Origin: Leptobrachium leishanense
Lineage: Eukaryota; Chordata; Amphibia; Anura; Megophryidae
NCBI GenBank assembly: GCA_009667805.1
Contig: CM019067.1
Location: forward strand, 65,146,637-65,210,636
Direction: 5' to 3'
Length of the DNA: 64,000 nt
Part shown: positions 1 through 10,352 of the stretch, in pieces
How positions within the stretch are numbered: position 1 is the stretch's first letter
How the letters are laid out: every line of letters starts with the position of its first letter
Notes under the pieces: model-generated
The model's database searches: none
What the model was told of the DNA's origin: nothing
What the model saw: only the letters and a program-made list of their open reading frames with translations
Program-made: the position numbers and the translations under genes

Positions 1-842
1 AAAGAAAATATGATTTATGTGAGAGCCATTTTCTGTTTATTTTGCGATTAGAATAAAACTTAAGGGGTTATTCAGAGAGCTCCGAAATGTCGCCAACAGT
101 TCGGTGCTCTCTCATTCCCCGCACTTCCCTGCACTTCGGGGAATCAAAGTTCCCCACCCTGTGGTGAATTCAGCATTCACCGTAGGGTCCCAGTAGTGCA
201 AGGAAAACCTGCCGCAAACCCCTGGCAATCCCACCGAACACTCGCCAAAAACCCACAGAAAACCCACTGGAAAAACCACGCCGAACACGTCAGAAAAAGC
301 CAACGAGCTGCCAATCACTGCACAGACCAGCCACCAGAAAAACCTGACAAGCTGATGAACGGGGTAAAAAAAAACAAAAAACAGTACGCTTGAAAGTTTC
401 AAAATTGAAACGCTATTTGCAAAAAAAAATACTGAACCAAATTGTCTGGGATTTACATATAAGATCCTATGAATGATAATAAAAAGTTATATTACAGAAA
501 ACAGAAAATACGATATAAAAAAAAAACAGAAAAAAAATGTTGCTGAAAAAATCCTGAAAAATGCTTAAAAGATCCTCAAAAATCTAGAAATAAAGAGACT
601 TTTTACAGCAATAAAAAAATAAACGGTTTATTAGATATTGAATTAAAACGGGAACATTTTTAACATTGAAGCCTATGGGATTCGTTTGAATAAACTTGTC
701 GAATCAAACCACCGAACAGCAGGGCATTTCGGCAACATTTCTCTGCTGTTTGGTGTCCCTGAATAAACAAACCATTGCTTCTCTATGGGGATTTCACTGC
801 CCTCGAACAGGCACCGTACGTGCAGGCAATTTTCCTGAATTT
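1..842 (+). repeat. Family A DNA-element copy (GGTTATTCAGAGAG end)
   Basis: From about position 69 the sequence starts with GGTTATTCAGAGAGC and continues through a C-rich stretch, then an A-rich block and a block ending near the words GCTTCTCTATGGGGATTTC. The same order of blocks occurs in a complete copy at 50,843-51,677, and reversed at 26,528-27,180 and 38,277-38,766. Positions 14-68 also match the DNA beside the 38.3-kb copy, so the shared unit is longer than the element itself. No transposase is encoded. The superfamily is unknown. The open frames in the C-rich part are chance. Confidence 0.6.
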
Positions 843-1752
843 GGACGCCGGCCCATGACGTGGCAGCCAGCTGGGGTGCGGCTTACTGACGAGACGCCTG
901 CCAGATTCAAAAGCCGTGCTGTTCATTTGCCTCATTTCCCTGTCGTGGTCCCTACCAGATGGACCATTCTAGTTCTCCATTATAGTGTTTTCTTGACCCT
1001 GGCTCCCTTTACTGACCATTTTCTTGGCTGCAATATATATTTGTTTAACTCTGTGTACCGTGCCCTGGCCTGTCTGTCTACCTTCTCTGGCTTCTGGCTC
1101 TGGCTTGTTTTTAACCCTGTCTTTTCTGTGTATCTGTCCTGTTGCTAGATTTCCTTCTAATCTAAAGACCATCAGTGTAGGTTGTGCAGTGTCTGCGTGA
1201 AGAGATCAGGGATATCTGTTACATGTAATCTTTGGTTTTCACTTATGATTGTCCTGTGCGGAGATTGGATATCAATTGGCAGTATACTGATTGGCTGTGT
1301 GCTGATCCTCACAAATATGAGTTTCAATCCCTTTAACAAGTCTAAAAAGTAAGCTTCTTCAGCAGGTTCAAGTCCATGAAAGGTGTGACATTACACCACT
1401 AGAAAGACACATTAAAGGGATTTACTTGGACCCAGCAGAAAAGAGTGAATAGATCTAGATTGACCTCCAACCACCTCCTGGTATGGACAGAGGTGTCTGC
1501 AAATACTATGAAGCCAAAACTTTTACAATAAAGGCAAAAACGTTTAAAATTGTCACCTTTTGTCATGCTTTGTGGGACTGGAAGCCAATATGCAGCATTT
1601 GGTATAGGAGCCAGCTACTGCATGGTGAAGCAGGGCAGCCGGGTACCACATCCCTTCAGAGTGGCGAGGCTACATAGCCGACGACCGGCCAGAGCACCAC
1701 ACTGGCACCCATGGGGCTGAACGCTAGGCTGATGGACGTGCTGGATCCCAGC
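843..1752. other. No recognised feature
   Basis: I recognise no exon, RNA gene or bounded mobile element here. A short open frame around 696-1,148 has no family motif and begins inside a repeat, so it is not called as a gene. Confidence 0.5.
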
Positions 1753-2015
1753 TAGGGATGTGCATTCGGTTCGGATCTGTTCGAATCGAACATCGGCTGT
1801 TCGAAAGTACGAGAACTTCAAACTTTTTTGGGACGTTCGCCAAAAGTTCGATTTTTTTTTTAAAAAAGTATAAAGAATGCTTAAAAAATACTAAGAAAAT
1901 CTAGAAAAAAAGAGACTCTTTACTGCAGAGTATTATAAGCAACGGTTTATTAGATATTGAATTAAAACGGGAATATTTTTAACATTGAAGCCTATGGGAT
2001 AAAACATTCTTTTTA
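1753..2015 (+). repeat. hAT-type terminus fused to family A internal sequence
   Basis: Position 1,753 starts TAGGGATGTGCATTCGG, the type of terminal sequence seen on the bounded hAT elements at 33,042 and 58,758. From about 1,860 the sequence changes to the A-rich internal block of family A (TTTATTAGATATTGAA...). The 58,758 element has the same combination, so this looks like a truncated copy of that hAT subfamily. I could not find the other end or a target duplication. Confidence 0.5.
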
Positions 2016-2350
2016 CTAAAACATCAGGCAGACACGGCCCTCTAATCAGGCACTGTAGAGGGCAGCCTGCCAGGGCCTCCCAAGGATCCCCTTGATGAGC
2101 ATGCGCCCGCCAGGATGACAGAGCTGCAACTGTGTGGGCTAGCCGCCTGGGTGCATGTGGCAGAGACAGGCAGCGCAGGGAGGGAGCCACTGCGGCCACG
2201 GCAAACCCCCCCCCCCCACAACCAGGATCTAGGGAGCCTCCACTGACCACCAGGCTAAGGTAAAGCGAAACATTTCTAAAAAAAAATAAAATCCGAGGAC
2301 ATTTTTGAATGTCCCCGGGAACATAAAATAAATCCTTTTTTTTTTTCTTT

Positions 2351-2407
2351 CTCTACGTGGCTGAATGTATTTAATTATATATATTAGATACATTCAGCCA
2401 GGTAGAG
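2351..2407. repeat. Short hairpin-forming inverted repeat
   Basis: TGGCTGAATGTAT and ATACATTCAGCCA are perfect reverse complements about 20 bases apart, and the pairing extends outward through CTCTAC/GTAGAG. It is AT-rich in the loop. The rest of 2,016-2,527 holds only low-complexity T and TA runs. Confidence 0.6.
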
Positions 2408-2527
2408 GGGGTGGCATGTGGGCTGTGCGGGGTCTCAGGCAGTGGTTTGTTTTTTGTGTGTATATTTTTAGCAAATTTATAGGGGAAGGTAAGGGCAGGT
2501 ATGATATATATATATAGATAAGATATA

Positions 2528-2545
2528 TTTCTATATTCTTATAAA
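2528..2545. repeat. 18-bp target-site duplication, left copy
   Basis: TTTCTATATTCTTATAAA here is repeated exactly at 5,785-5,802. The two copies bracket the Penelope-like element, so they are read as the target duplication made at its insertion. Confidence 0.7.
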
Positions 2546-2633
2546 AAGTCCAATCCTAGACCCAGAGAACGCCAACTCTAAGCAAATAGCATACCTGAGT
2601 GCACAAAATGCCCTGGGACATAGAGATAGAAAA

Positions 2634-2790
2634 AAACGGTAGGGCAGCACATCAGGGTTTGATTAAAAATAAAAAACTTTTATTGTTACAATTTAAAAGT
2701 ACCTGTCCATTGACCGACGTTTCGGCCCAACACGAGCCTTTATCAAGGTATACAGGCAACACAGAAATACATATATATACTACTATATAC
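2634..2790 (-). ncRNA. Hammerhead-ribozyme-like motif in left Penelope terminus
   Basis: Read on the minus strand, the core is TTGATAA, a stem II of GGCTC paired with GGGCC, then GAAAC. The hammerhead consensus is CTGATGA-stem II-GAAA, so C3 and G8 of the core differ and activity is doubtful. Hammerhead motifs in Penelope-like elements are established. This assignment rests on the core pattern and the element context. Confidence 0.5.
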
Positions 2791-2833
2791 TTGGTCTTTA
2801 TTTCAGGGTGATAAAACACTCCCTATAAAATTT

Positions 2834-3420
2834 TTGCAGAGTCCAATTATTAGCTATAAAAGATCCAAAAATATCTGGGATATATTGGTGAAAGCAGACC
2901 CGGTATCTGCCTATGCAGGTCGGTCTCAAGGTCTACGTTCTGGCTGCTTCTGCTGTCCCGATTGTGTAACCTGCAGCCACATGTCTACGACAAGTTCATT
3001 TCCTCATCCACATTCCGGTAAACGATACAAGATCCGTCACTACATTATCTGCACTACCGAATTTGTTATATATCTACTCACATGCCCTTGTGGCTTAGCC
3101 TATATCGGCAAAACAGACCGCTGCGTGACAGGATCTGGTGTCACCGGTCTAATATTACTGTAGCCTTTCGGGATGGCCAGTCTGAAAAACCGGTCGCTAG
3201 ACATTTCCTTGAGGCCAAACATCAGCTTACCACTCTGCGAGTTGTTGCTATTGATCATGTACCCCCATTGTCTAGAGGGGGGATCGCTCACGGTTGCTGT
3301 TGCAACGTGAAACTTTTTGGATTAAAACTCTTGACACTGTAGCTCCTAGGGGTCTAAATGAATACATTTCGTATTCTTCGTTTCTTGTGGCTAGGAGATG
3401 AGATATACTGTATATTCTTT
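2834..3420 (+). pseudogene. Penelope-like element GIY-YIG endonuclease region, frameshifted
   Basis: This is the C-terminal part of a Penelope polyprotein, the endonuclease that cuts target DNA for reverse transcription. The first segment (2,834-3,121) contains a cysteine-rich linker GCFCCPDCVTCSHM and the GIY-YIG core YLLTCPCGLAYIGKT. A frameshift near 3,122 moves to a second frame with RDRIWCHRSNITVAFRDGQ and EKPVARHFLEAKH, which supplies the conserved arginine and glutamate region. A second frameshift in the G-run near 3,285 leads to LLQRETFWIKTLDTVAPRG followed by LNEYIS, the typical end of the family. No reverse transcriptase motifs are found upstream and no start codon can be assigned. 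The gene is dead. Confidence 0.85.
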
Positions 3421-4103
3421 GATCTAGTTGGGTATTAAGAATATGTATGTATATATACATGTATGTTTTTTCATCTCACTAGGTATAATATCTGCAATAT
3501 TCACATTGAAATGCGAAGTTGGGGTAGTCATGTATCCATTATATATCTTGGAACACCAGGCATATACCTTTATGGTTGCCATACAGCGATATTCTATTCT
3601 ACTTTATATGGATGGCTTATGTTTTTTCATTTGACTATTACTCTATATGAATTGCATATGTTTTTCTATCTGATTATCGCTTGCCGCTGATCTGGCTGTA
3701 GTTCTACCATCCTTTGCCTTGTTGTCAGTCTTGATTTGCTACAAGTGGGTTCTCGTCCGTTTAGTTATTGTTGCCATCGGGCACTGACGCTCCGTCCCAC
3801 CCAGTTTTTGTTTTGTGTGTTTGTTGTCTATCTCCTTGGTTACCTGCGTCCCGCAGGTTTAGTTCACATATGCGTCATCAACCGTCGCTCTACCACTGGT
3901 GTATTTTGGCCTAGGCCGACTAGGCCCAGGCCTAGGGCGGCACTTTCCAGGGGGCGGCGGCCCGCACTGGGTGGCCCCACCCCTAATAAAATTTTTTTTT
4001 TTTTTTTTTTTTACTTTTGCAAACTATTTTACCAGGAAGGATACATTGAGATTTCACTAATTTACACTTTCAATTTCACTTTCCAGGGGGCAGCAAAAAA
4101 CCT

Positions 4104-4620
4104 CACCACTAAATGGGTTACTCACAGAGCACCGAAATGACGCCAACTTTTTGGTGTTCTGTAGTTCCCTGCACTTAGGAGAATAAAATTTCCACACCCT
4201 GCAGTGAATTCACCATTCACCGCAGGGTCCCCAAAGTGCATGGAGTCGGCCGCTGAATGCTGCCACTGCAAACCCGTGGCCTGCTGTTTTCAAAAGAACT
4301 ACTGAACGAAAATGTCTGGAATTTACATATAAGTTCCTATGATTGATAATAAAAAGTTCTGTTACAGCAAAAAGAAAAACTGCTATTAAAAAAAAGGGGG
4401 GAATTTTGCCCATAAAAATCTGAAAAATGACTAAAAGGTACTAAAAAAAATCAATAAGTAAAGACTTTTTACTGCAGATTAAAATAATAAATGATTTATT
4501 AGATATTGCATAAAAACGGAAATATTTTTAACATTGAAACCTATGGGGTTCGCCTGAATAAACCTGCAGATTGAAACCACCGAACATCAGGACATTTCAC
4601 TGCCATTTCTCTGAGTCTCA
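4104..4620 (+). repeat. Family A DNA-element fragment inside the nested hAT
   Basis: It starts GGGTTACTCACAGAGCACCGA, close to the family A terminus, and follows the family order up to TTTAACATTGAAACCTATGGG. It is diverged and lacks its right end. Confidence 0.55.
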
Positions 4621-4789
4621 GTACCACATGACTGGCTGAACCACGTGAAACGCACGCGAGCAGCTGCCCGCCCTTTCGTTAACACAGACTCTATTCTGGA
4701 CTGAACACCCACCGGGAAGGGAATCAAAGCTACAGTGCACCCTTTGACAGTGGCACCCCACTGCTGACAAGATGGCTCCACAGCATAAT

Positions 4790-5215
4790 TGCTGTGTGGT
4801 CATATACACTCGGTTTGCTGGGAGTTTGATTGCAGTGGATTCTGATGCACTCATACACACCGCACATTGCATTGCTGGGAGTTTTATTGCTGTGGATTCT
4901 GATACGCTGACACACACCACACATTGCATTGCTGGGAGTTTTATTGCTGTGGATTCTGTGATACACACTGCATATTACTGTGAGTTTTATTGCCCTGGAG
5001 CTCTGGGATACGCTCATACACACTGCACATTACTGTGAGTTTTATTGCTGTGCAGTTCTGTGATATGCTCATACACACTGCACATTTCTGTGGGTTTTAT
5101 TGCTGTGCAGCTCTGATATGCTCATACACAGTGCCCATTTCTGTGGGTTTTATTGCTGTGCAGCTCTGTGATACGCTCATATGCAGTGCACGTTTCTGTG
5201 GATTTTATTGTTCAA
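4790..5215. repeat. Tandem repeat, about 53-66 bp period
   Basis: Units contain GTTTTATTGCTGTG and CTCATACACACTGCACAT, repeated about seven times with drift. The last units have a period of about 53-55 bp. One diverged unit occurs reversed at 17,807-17,870, so the array is shared by another element. The open frames across it are produced by the repetition. Confidence 0.7.
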
Positions 5216-5639
5216 CCAATTAGAGCGGCTGTGATCCCGTTTACTTGACATGCGTGGCTGTTCTTTGTAAAAATGCTTGAATTTAAACATTTCATAATAT
5301 TATTTATCTCAATAGATACATTTGAAATGGTATACAAAATATACAAGTAGGCACTTGGTATCCACTTTTAATATAAAGAGAGGAAAAGGCGGAGCTCTAA
5401 GAGGAAAAGGTGGAGCTTACAGAGGAAGGGTGGGGATTAACCAGGAAGAGGTGTGCCCTTGGCAGGAAGGGGTGTGTCAAATTTAAATTAGGGGGTGCAT
5501 GAGTTTAGTCAGGCCTAGGGCAGCACAAAACCTAAATACACTACTTGCTCTACCCGGAAGTCGATGCCGTCACCATGAGGTTGGGCGTCCTCCCTGAGAT
5601 CCGCCAGTATTGGGTGAGCTCTGTTACTTTTTTTGTATA

Positions 5640-5784
5640 TATATATGTATTTCTGTGTTGCCTGTATACCTTGATAAAGGCTCGTGTTGGGCCGAAACAT
5701 CGGTCAATGGACAGGTACTTTTAAATTGTAACGATAAAAGTTTTTTATTTGTAATCAAACCCTGATGTGCTGCCCTACTGGTTT
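5640..5784 (+). ncRNA. Hammerhead-ribozyme-like motif in right Penelope terminus
   Basis: This is the inverted partner of 2,634-2,790. It contains TTGATAA, GGCTC...GGGCC as stem II, then GAAAC. Core positions differ from the active consensus exactly as in the left copy, so the two ends were probably copied from one template and were already variant. Confidence 0.5.
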
Positions 5785-5802
5785 TTTCTATATTCTTATA
5801 AA
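5785..5802. repeat. 18-bp target-site duplication, right copy
   Basis: Exact second copy of the 2,528-2,545 sequence, directly after the Penelope terminus. Confidence 0.7.
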
Positions 5803-5837
5803 TATATATATCCAGACTTGTATTACACACACATTTT

Positions 5838-5996
5838 GGCAACTAATTGCCCCCCCCCCCCAATTTGGCTGATCCCTCCAGAAGAAATGTTGAACCCGAT
5901 AGAGCAGAGAATAAAATATATATTCTCTGCTCTGTCGATGTTCAACATTTCTTCTGGAGGGATCAGCCAAATGGGGGTGGGGGGCGCATTTAGTTG
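5838..5996. repeat. Long near-perfect palindrome (foldback)
   Basis: GGCTGATCCCTCCAGAAGAA in the left half pairs with its reverse complement in the right half. The arms are about 70 bases with few mismatches and a tiny AT-rich centre near 5,918. It would form a stable cruciform or RNA hairpin. No target duplication is evident. Confidence 0.8.
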
Positions 5997-6689
5997 AGAT
6001 TGTCCACATGCCACCCCCCCATGTGCGTATGTGTTTATATGGTCTGAGGTCTGTGGGTGGGTGTATATATATATATCTGCATGTTGATATATACGTATAT
6101 ATAGGTCTGCGTGTTGATATATACGTATATGTCTGTGTGTGATATTAATGCCTCCCTACTCTATACACAGCGCTCCGTGTCCCTATAATATATATGATAT
6201 GGGGTTACCTTTTATTTATATTTTTATACTATTCCTATTAAATTAACAGTAATTTTTGATGTAGTTTATTCAGTAGAAACTTTTTTTGCCTATATAACAT
6301 GTGCTTTGTGAAAATAAAATGGTTTTGTGTGTACATTTTAATTTAGATAGTGGATTCCTGTCCAGTGCGGTGAGAAGCAAACGTAATGCAGTGTAGACAC
6401 GCTGCGAGGCGGAGCAGAGTGAAGTCAAGCCTGCAAAATGTTTGCTTTGCTTCACTACGCTGTGTGTCGCTACACGCTCAGTGTGTCTCAGCCTTTATTC
6501 CCGCATCGCTAGCTTACCGAATCAGTTTGTATACTTGTTACTGACCCTGCTTGTTCTGAGGACCCGATCTGTTGCCGACTTTGCCTGCCATTTGACTATT
6601 CTCTCTGTGTATTCCCTGCCTGTTCTGTTTGCTTCCTGTTGCTACTGGTGTGCGCCGATTCTCACCATATACAGTAGCGCAGTACAAGT

Positions 6690-7558
6690 GCCTAAACATT
6701 GCTGACCCGGTTTTGTTATAGCTGCTGATGTAACTGAATCGATTGGGGATCTCTTCTGCATTACCAAAACCTCCACCACTGCACTCTTCCACAATACCTC
6801 AGAGGGGTTACGGTGTGAAGGCACTTGCTGCCACCAAATGCACAATATTTGGGTGCACTGCCACTGACGCCTATACCAGATTCATATCATTTTAATATTG
6901 GACTGCAGGGTCCACCACTGCACTCTTCCACAATACCACAAAGGGGTTACGGTGTGAAGGCACTTGCTGCCACCTAAGGCAAAATATTTGGGTGCACTGT
7001 CGCCTGTACCAGATTCATATCATTTTAATATTTGACCGCAGGGTCCAACCCTGCACTCTTCCACAATACCACAAAGGGGTTACGGTGTGACGGCACTGTT
7101 GCCGACACTAAAGGCCCAATTTTAAAGCACCTATTGTTACTTTCATCCAAAGCCTGCATAAGTTTCACCATAATTTAGCCAAAAAAATCACTAAACTTGT
7201 TCTGTGTGTCCTAAAACATCTCCTCTTTTCACACAGGCTGCCGCCCCAAGCAGTTGTTTATGAATAGATTAAAGAAAAACCATTTACTGTAATTTGAATG
7301 TCATTTTTTTGTTTTTAAATGTTTCTATACATCCTACTAATCCGCCACTTCACGGGCAGGTTATGGGGACCTCCTAGGCACGATATTTGAAGGAATTTTT
7401 TTTTTATTCTTAACCTTTATTTCATGGAAAACTTACTGTTCCTTTAAAAACTTTTTTTTTTTACTTTTTGTCCTTGTTTCCTGTCCCCCAGGGCACTACC
7501 CAGACCCCCATACAACTTTTATGGCAACTATATAGCATATATGCCCTCTTGGAGGGCA
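6690..7558 (-). mobile_element. hAT element, internal part (displaced by inversion)
   Basis: Read on the minus strand this matches the left part of the 18,623-26,410 hAT. It starts at GCCCTCCAAGAGGGC and the CCATAAAAG region, passes three units of the same ~137-bp satellite (ACCCCTCTG... near 6,795, 6,937 and 7,075) and ends near sequence matching the 3' end of the transposase gene (AATGCAGAAGAG). The terminal part of this copy lies at 8,033-8,196 in the opposite orientation. Confidence 0.75.
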
Positions 7559-8032
7559 ACCAGGAGCCACCAAGGATTATCGGCACACGTTGATCTTGGC
7601 TCGTTGCGGCTTCCTGTTACTGGCTATATCAGAAGAAGGGCCTTATTCTATAAAGTGAGCTAACGATTATGTTACATCATCCCATGGGTAACCTGTGTGT
7701 AGAGGATGGAAGTGGTTTTACAATGATCATAGTGGTGGAATGTGTCTTTTTGCAGCCAGTTTATTTAGTCACTTTGAAAACTAACAAACAATCACTCATA
7801 GAAGGAGCCAAAGATATTCTGGGAACACAGAAACAGGAAGTTTCTCATCATCAAGAAAAGGAACGATGTAAAGCATAATTTATTGACTTGTTTAATGAGT
7901 AGTTTTAAAATGTGGGAAAGGTTATACATAGAACTGAATTGATAATACATATTGAATTATGTCAGGATAGGTTCACAGCTCACCTCTTGGGTGAGCCTCT
8001 CTCCTCTTGGTGTGGCTGGGATTAGGGATGAA

Positions 8033-8196
8033 CCGAACATCCCCGTGTTCGGTTCGACTTCGAACTCGAACAATTTCAAAAGTTCGAGTTCGAACTCGAA
8101 CACGATCCGAACTCAATGTAAGTCAATGGGACCCGAACGTTCGATTTTTAGAGTGCTCTCCAAAAAGACAACCGATAATCCTTGGTGGCTCCTGGT
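8033..8196 (+). mobile_element. hAT element, terminal part
   Basis: It starts TAGGGATGAACCGAACA, the terminus of the 18,623 family, followed by the GTTCGAGTTCGAAC-rich subterminal block and TTTTTAGAGTGCTCTCC. It stops at a 26-bp sequence (8,171-8,196) that is the reverse complement of 7,558-7,583, the outer edge of the internal fragment. The two pieces join into one element if the segment between them is turned round. Confidence 0.75.
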
Positions 8197-8837
8197 TACC
8201 GGCTCTTTCACGACCGAGTCACTGTATTAGCTACTTAAGGCATAAAACAGAAAGGAGCCACTAATTATATTTAGACAACATTTTAAACGCATCTTTTTCT
8301 CATGTCTTTGTTGTGGCAGCATTTCTGTAGGACAACCACTATGGAAATGACACCAGTTCCTGGTCGCTGACATCTGGACTTGCCCGAAAATGACTTTGCG
8401 CTCACTTCAAAAGAAAGAGCAGAATCTTTCACCTAAAAATGAATCAAAAAAGGACTAGGGTTATTATTAACCCTTAATGTAACCCTAACCATAAAACAAG
8501 CACAAACAGTTACCTAACCCTAACTTCGTACACTAGCCCTAACGCTAACCATATAAAAAGCTTCCAAAAAAGTCCAATTCAGGATCAATAAATTTTTTTA
8601 AGTATTCTCAATTTTTTTTTCAAAACACAAGCAACAATAGCAGCCTAATCCTAAACCTATAAATTAATAAATTCAGTAAACAGTCCATTACTGAAAATAA
8701 AAAAATTTCAAGAGGACCCGATTTTATTTATTTATTCATTTGTTGCTCCCTAACAACACTTGGGGCCCCACTCCGTAAATACACAAAAAAAAGGTTTAGC
8801 TATGCTGCTCAAGCAGGAAAAAATTTATCTGTACCCA
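8197..8837. other. No gene recognised; AT-rich spacer
   Basis: Contains scattered CCCTAAC and AACCCTAACC words near 8,460-8,550 that resemble degenerate telomere-type repeats but do not form an array. Nothing else is recognised. Confidence 0.4.

Positions 8838-8876
<39 letters not shown>
8838..8876. repeat. (TA)n microsatellite
   Basis: About 19 TA units end exactly at the TA target of the Tc1 element, so the transposon inserted at the edge of the array or the array grew there. Confidence 0.85.
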
Positions 8877-8879
<3 letters not shown>

Positions 8880-9029
8880 TTGTGTTCAAATTTATTCAAC
8901 CCCCACTGAAATTGAGTGTTTTGGCCAGTTTGACATTGATTTTGATCATTCAGTCATTTTGCTTACAATTAAATCAAAGAGGCACATGTAGGTCAGACAA
9001 ATAGAACATAACATTTATAATGAAATAGA

Positions 9030-9240
9030 AACATAGAAACATAGAAAAATGTCGGCAGATAAGAACCTTTCGGCCCATCTAGTCTGCCCAATTACATGGA
9101 TACTTAACCTGGATTTATCTTTTGTTTAAGATAGCCTTATGCCTATCCCATGCCTGCTTAAATTCAATTACTGTTTTGGCCTCAACCACTTCAACTGGAA
9201 GGCTGTTCCATGTATCCACCACCCTCTCAGTAAAATAAAA
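9030..9240 (-). mobile_element. 5'-truncated LINE 3' end with reverse transcriptase C-terminus
   Basis: This segment is absent from Tc1 copy 2, which reads straight through. On the minus strand it encodes FYFTERVVDTWNSLPVEVVE followed by AKTVIEFKQAWDRH, the conserved C-terminal end of the ORF2 protein in CR1/L2-type LINEs. Next come a stop, a short 3' UTR with the words GGGCAGACTAGATGGGCC, and a short tail of TTTCTATG units. It is a dead-on-arrival LINE insertion into the Tc1. Confidence 0.8.
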
Positions 9241-9305
9241 GACAAATGTCTTTTCTGTGCTCACATCATTATCAGTTTTATTCAACCCCCAAGTGACATT
9301 CAATC

Positions 9306-10327
9306 TTAGTACTTAGTACAACATCCTTTTACAGTTATAACAGCTTTTAAAAGTGAAGCATAGCTTGACACAAGTGTCTTGCAGCGATCTACGGGTATCT
9401 TCGCACATTCGTCATGGGCAAAAGCCTCCAGTTCAGTCACATTCTTAGGCTTGCGCACTGCAACTGCTTTCTTTAAGTCCCACCAGAGGTTCTCAATCGG
9501 ATTTAAGTCAGGTGACTGCGATGGCCACTCCAAAATGTTCCAGCCTTTAATCTGCAACCATGCTCTAGTGGACGTGGAGGTATGCCTGGGATCATTGTCC
9601 TGTTGAAAGGTCCAACGTCTCCCAAGCCTCAGGTTTGTGACGGACTGCATCACATTGTCATCCAATATCTCCTGGTACTGAAGAGAATTCATGGTACCTG
9701 GCACACGCTGAAGATTCCCTGTACCTGCAGAAGCAAACAGCCCCAAAGCATGATTGACCCCCCGCCATGCTTCACAGTAGGCAAGGTGTTCTTTTCTTCA
9801 TAGGCCTTGTTCTTCCTCCTCCAAACATAACGTTGATCCATGGGCCCAAACAGTTCTAATTTTGTTTCATCAGTCCACAGAACACTATCCCAAAACTTCT
9901 GTGGTTTGTCCACATGACTTTTGGCATACTGCAGTCGACTCTTCTTATTCTTTGGAGACAGCAAGGGGGTGCGCCTGGGAGTTCTGGCATGGAGGCCTTC
10001 ATTACGCAGTGTGCGCCGTATTGTCTGAGCTGAAACTTCAGTACCCACATCTGACAAATCTTTTCTCAGTTCCTCAGCAGTCACACGGGGACTTTTCTCC
10101 ACTCTACGCTTCAGGTAGCGCACAGCAGTCGAAGTCAGCATCTTCTTTCTGCCACGACCAGGTAGCGTTTCAACAGTGCCCTTTGCCTTGAATTTGCGAA
10201 TGATGCTTCCTATGGTCTCTCTTGGTATGTTTAACATCTTTGCAATCTTCTTATAGCCATTGCCCTTCCTGTGAAGAGTAATCACCTCTTCTCTTGTCTT
10301 CCTGGACCATTCTCTTGACTTCACCAT
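9306..10327 (-). pseudogene. Tc1-like transposase, frameshifted (copy 1)
   Basis: It encodes the nuclear cut-and-paste enzyme of a Tc1/mariner transposon, about 340 residues when intact. It starts [20 protein letters not shown] with an N-terminal paired-type helix-turn-helix DNA-binding region. Then come the catalytic blocks: [11 protein letters not shown] (first Asp), FQQDNDPRHTS (second Asp) and PDLNPIENLWWDLKK (Glu), a DD34E-type triad. Compared with copy 2, a single T is missing in the run after WGC (near 9,735), which shifts the frame between the first and second catalytic blocks. A LINE lies just upstream of the start codon. The gene is inactive. Confidence 0.9.
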
Positions 10328-10352
10328 GTTTGTAACCACACCAGTAAATGTC

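Larger units (their letters stand above)
3895..5546 (+). mobile_element. Non-autonomous hAT transposon nested in the Penelope element
   Basis: The left end ACTGGTGTATTTTGGCCTAG and right end (reverse complement AAGTAGTGTATTTAGG) form imperfect terminal inverted repeats. GCTCTACC at 3,887-3,894 is repeated at 5,547-5,554, the 8-bp duplication typical of hAT. The 1,652-bp interior has no transposase. It holds a T-run, a short piece of the TTTACCAGGAAGG repeat (4,029-4,060), a family A fragment (about 4,104-4,620) and a tandem array (4,790-5,215). Confidence 0.8.
2546..5784 (+). mobile_element. Penelope-like retroelement, 5'-truncated, with inverted terminal repeats
   Basis: The element is bounded by an exact 18-bp direct repeat. 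Its ends carry about 145 bp of inverted repeat: 2,634-2,790 is the reverse complement of 5,640-5,784, each holding a hammerhead-like core. Between them lies the C-terminal zinc-linker and GIY-YIG endonuclease region of a Penelope polyprotein (2,834-3,420). The reverse transcriptase part is absent, so the copy is truncated. Inverted pseudo-LTRs and a GIY-YIG domain are established features of Penelope-like elements. A hAT transposon at 3,895-5,546 was inserted later. Without it the element would be about 1.6 kb. Confidence 0.85.

Noticed and set aside
112..402. Frames on both strands in the C-rich part of family A (also at 38.4-38.7 kb)
   Set aside because: Non-autonomous repeat sequence. Frames differ between copies and no transposase motif is present.
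3428..3690. Short tyrosine-rich frames after the GIY-YIG region
   Set aside because: AT-rich 3' region of the Penelope element; no resemblance to the rest of its polyprotein.
8450..8560. AACCCTAACC and similar words suggesting an interstitial telomere
   Set aside because: Only a few degenerate units without an uninterrupted array.
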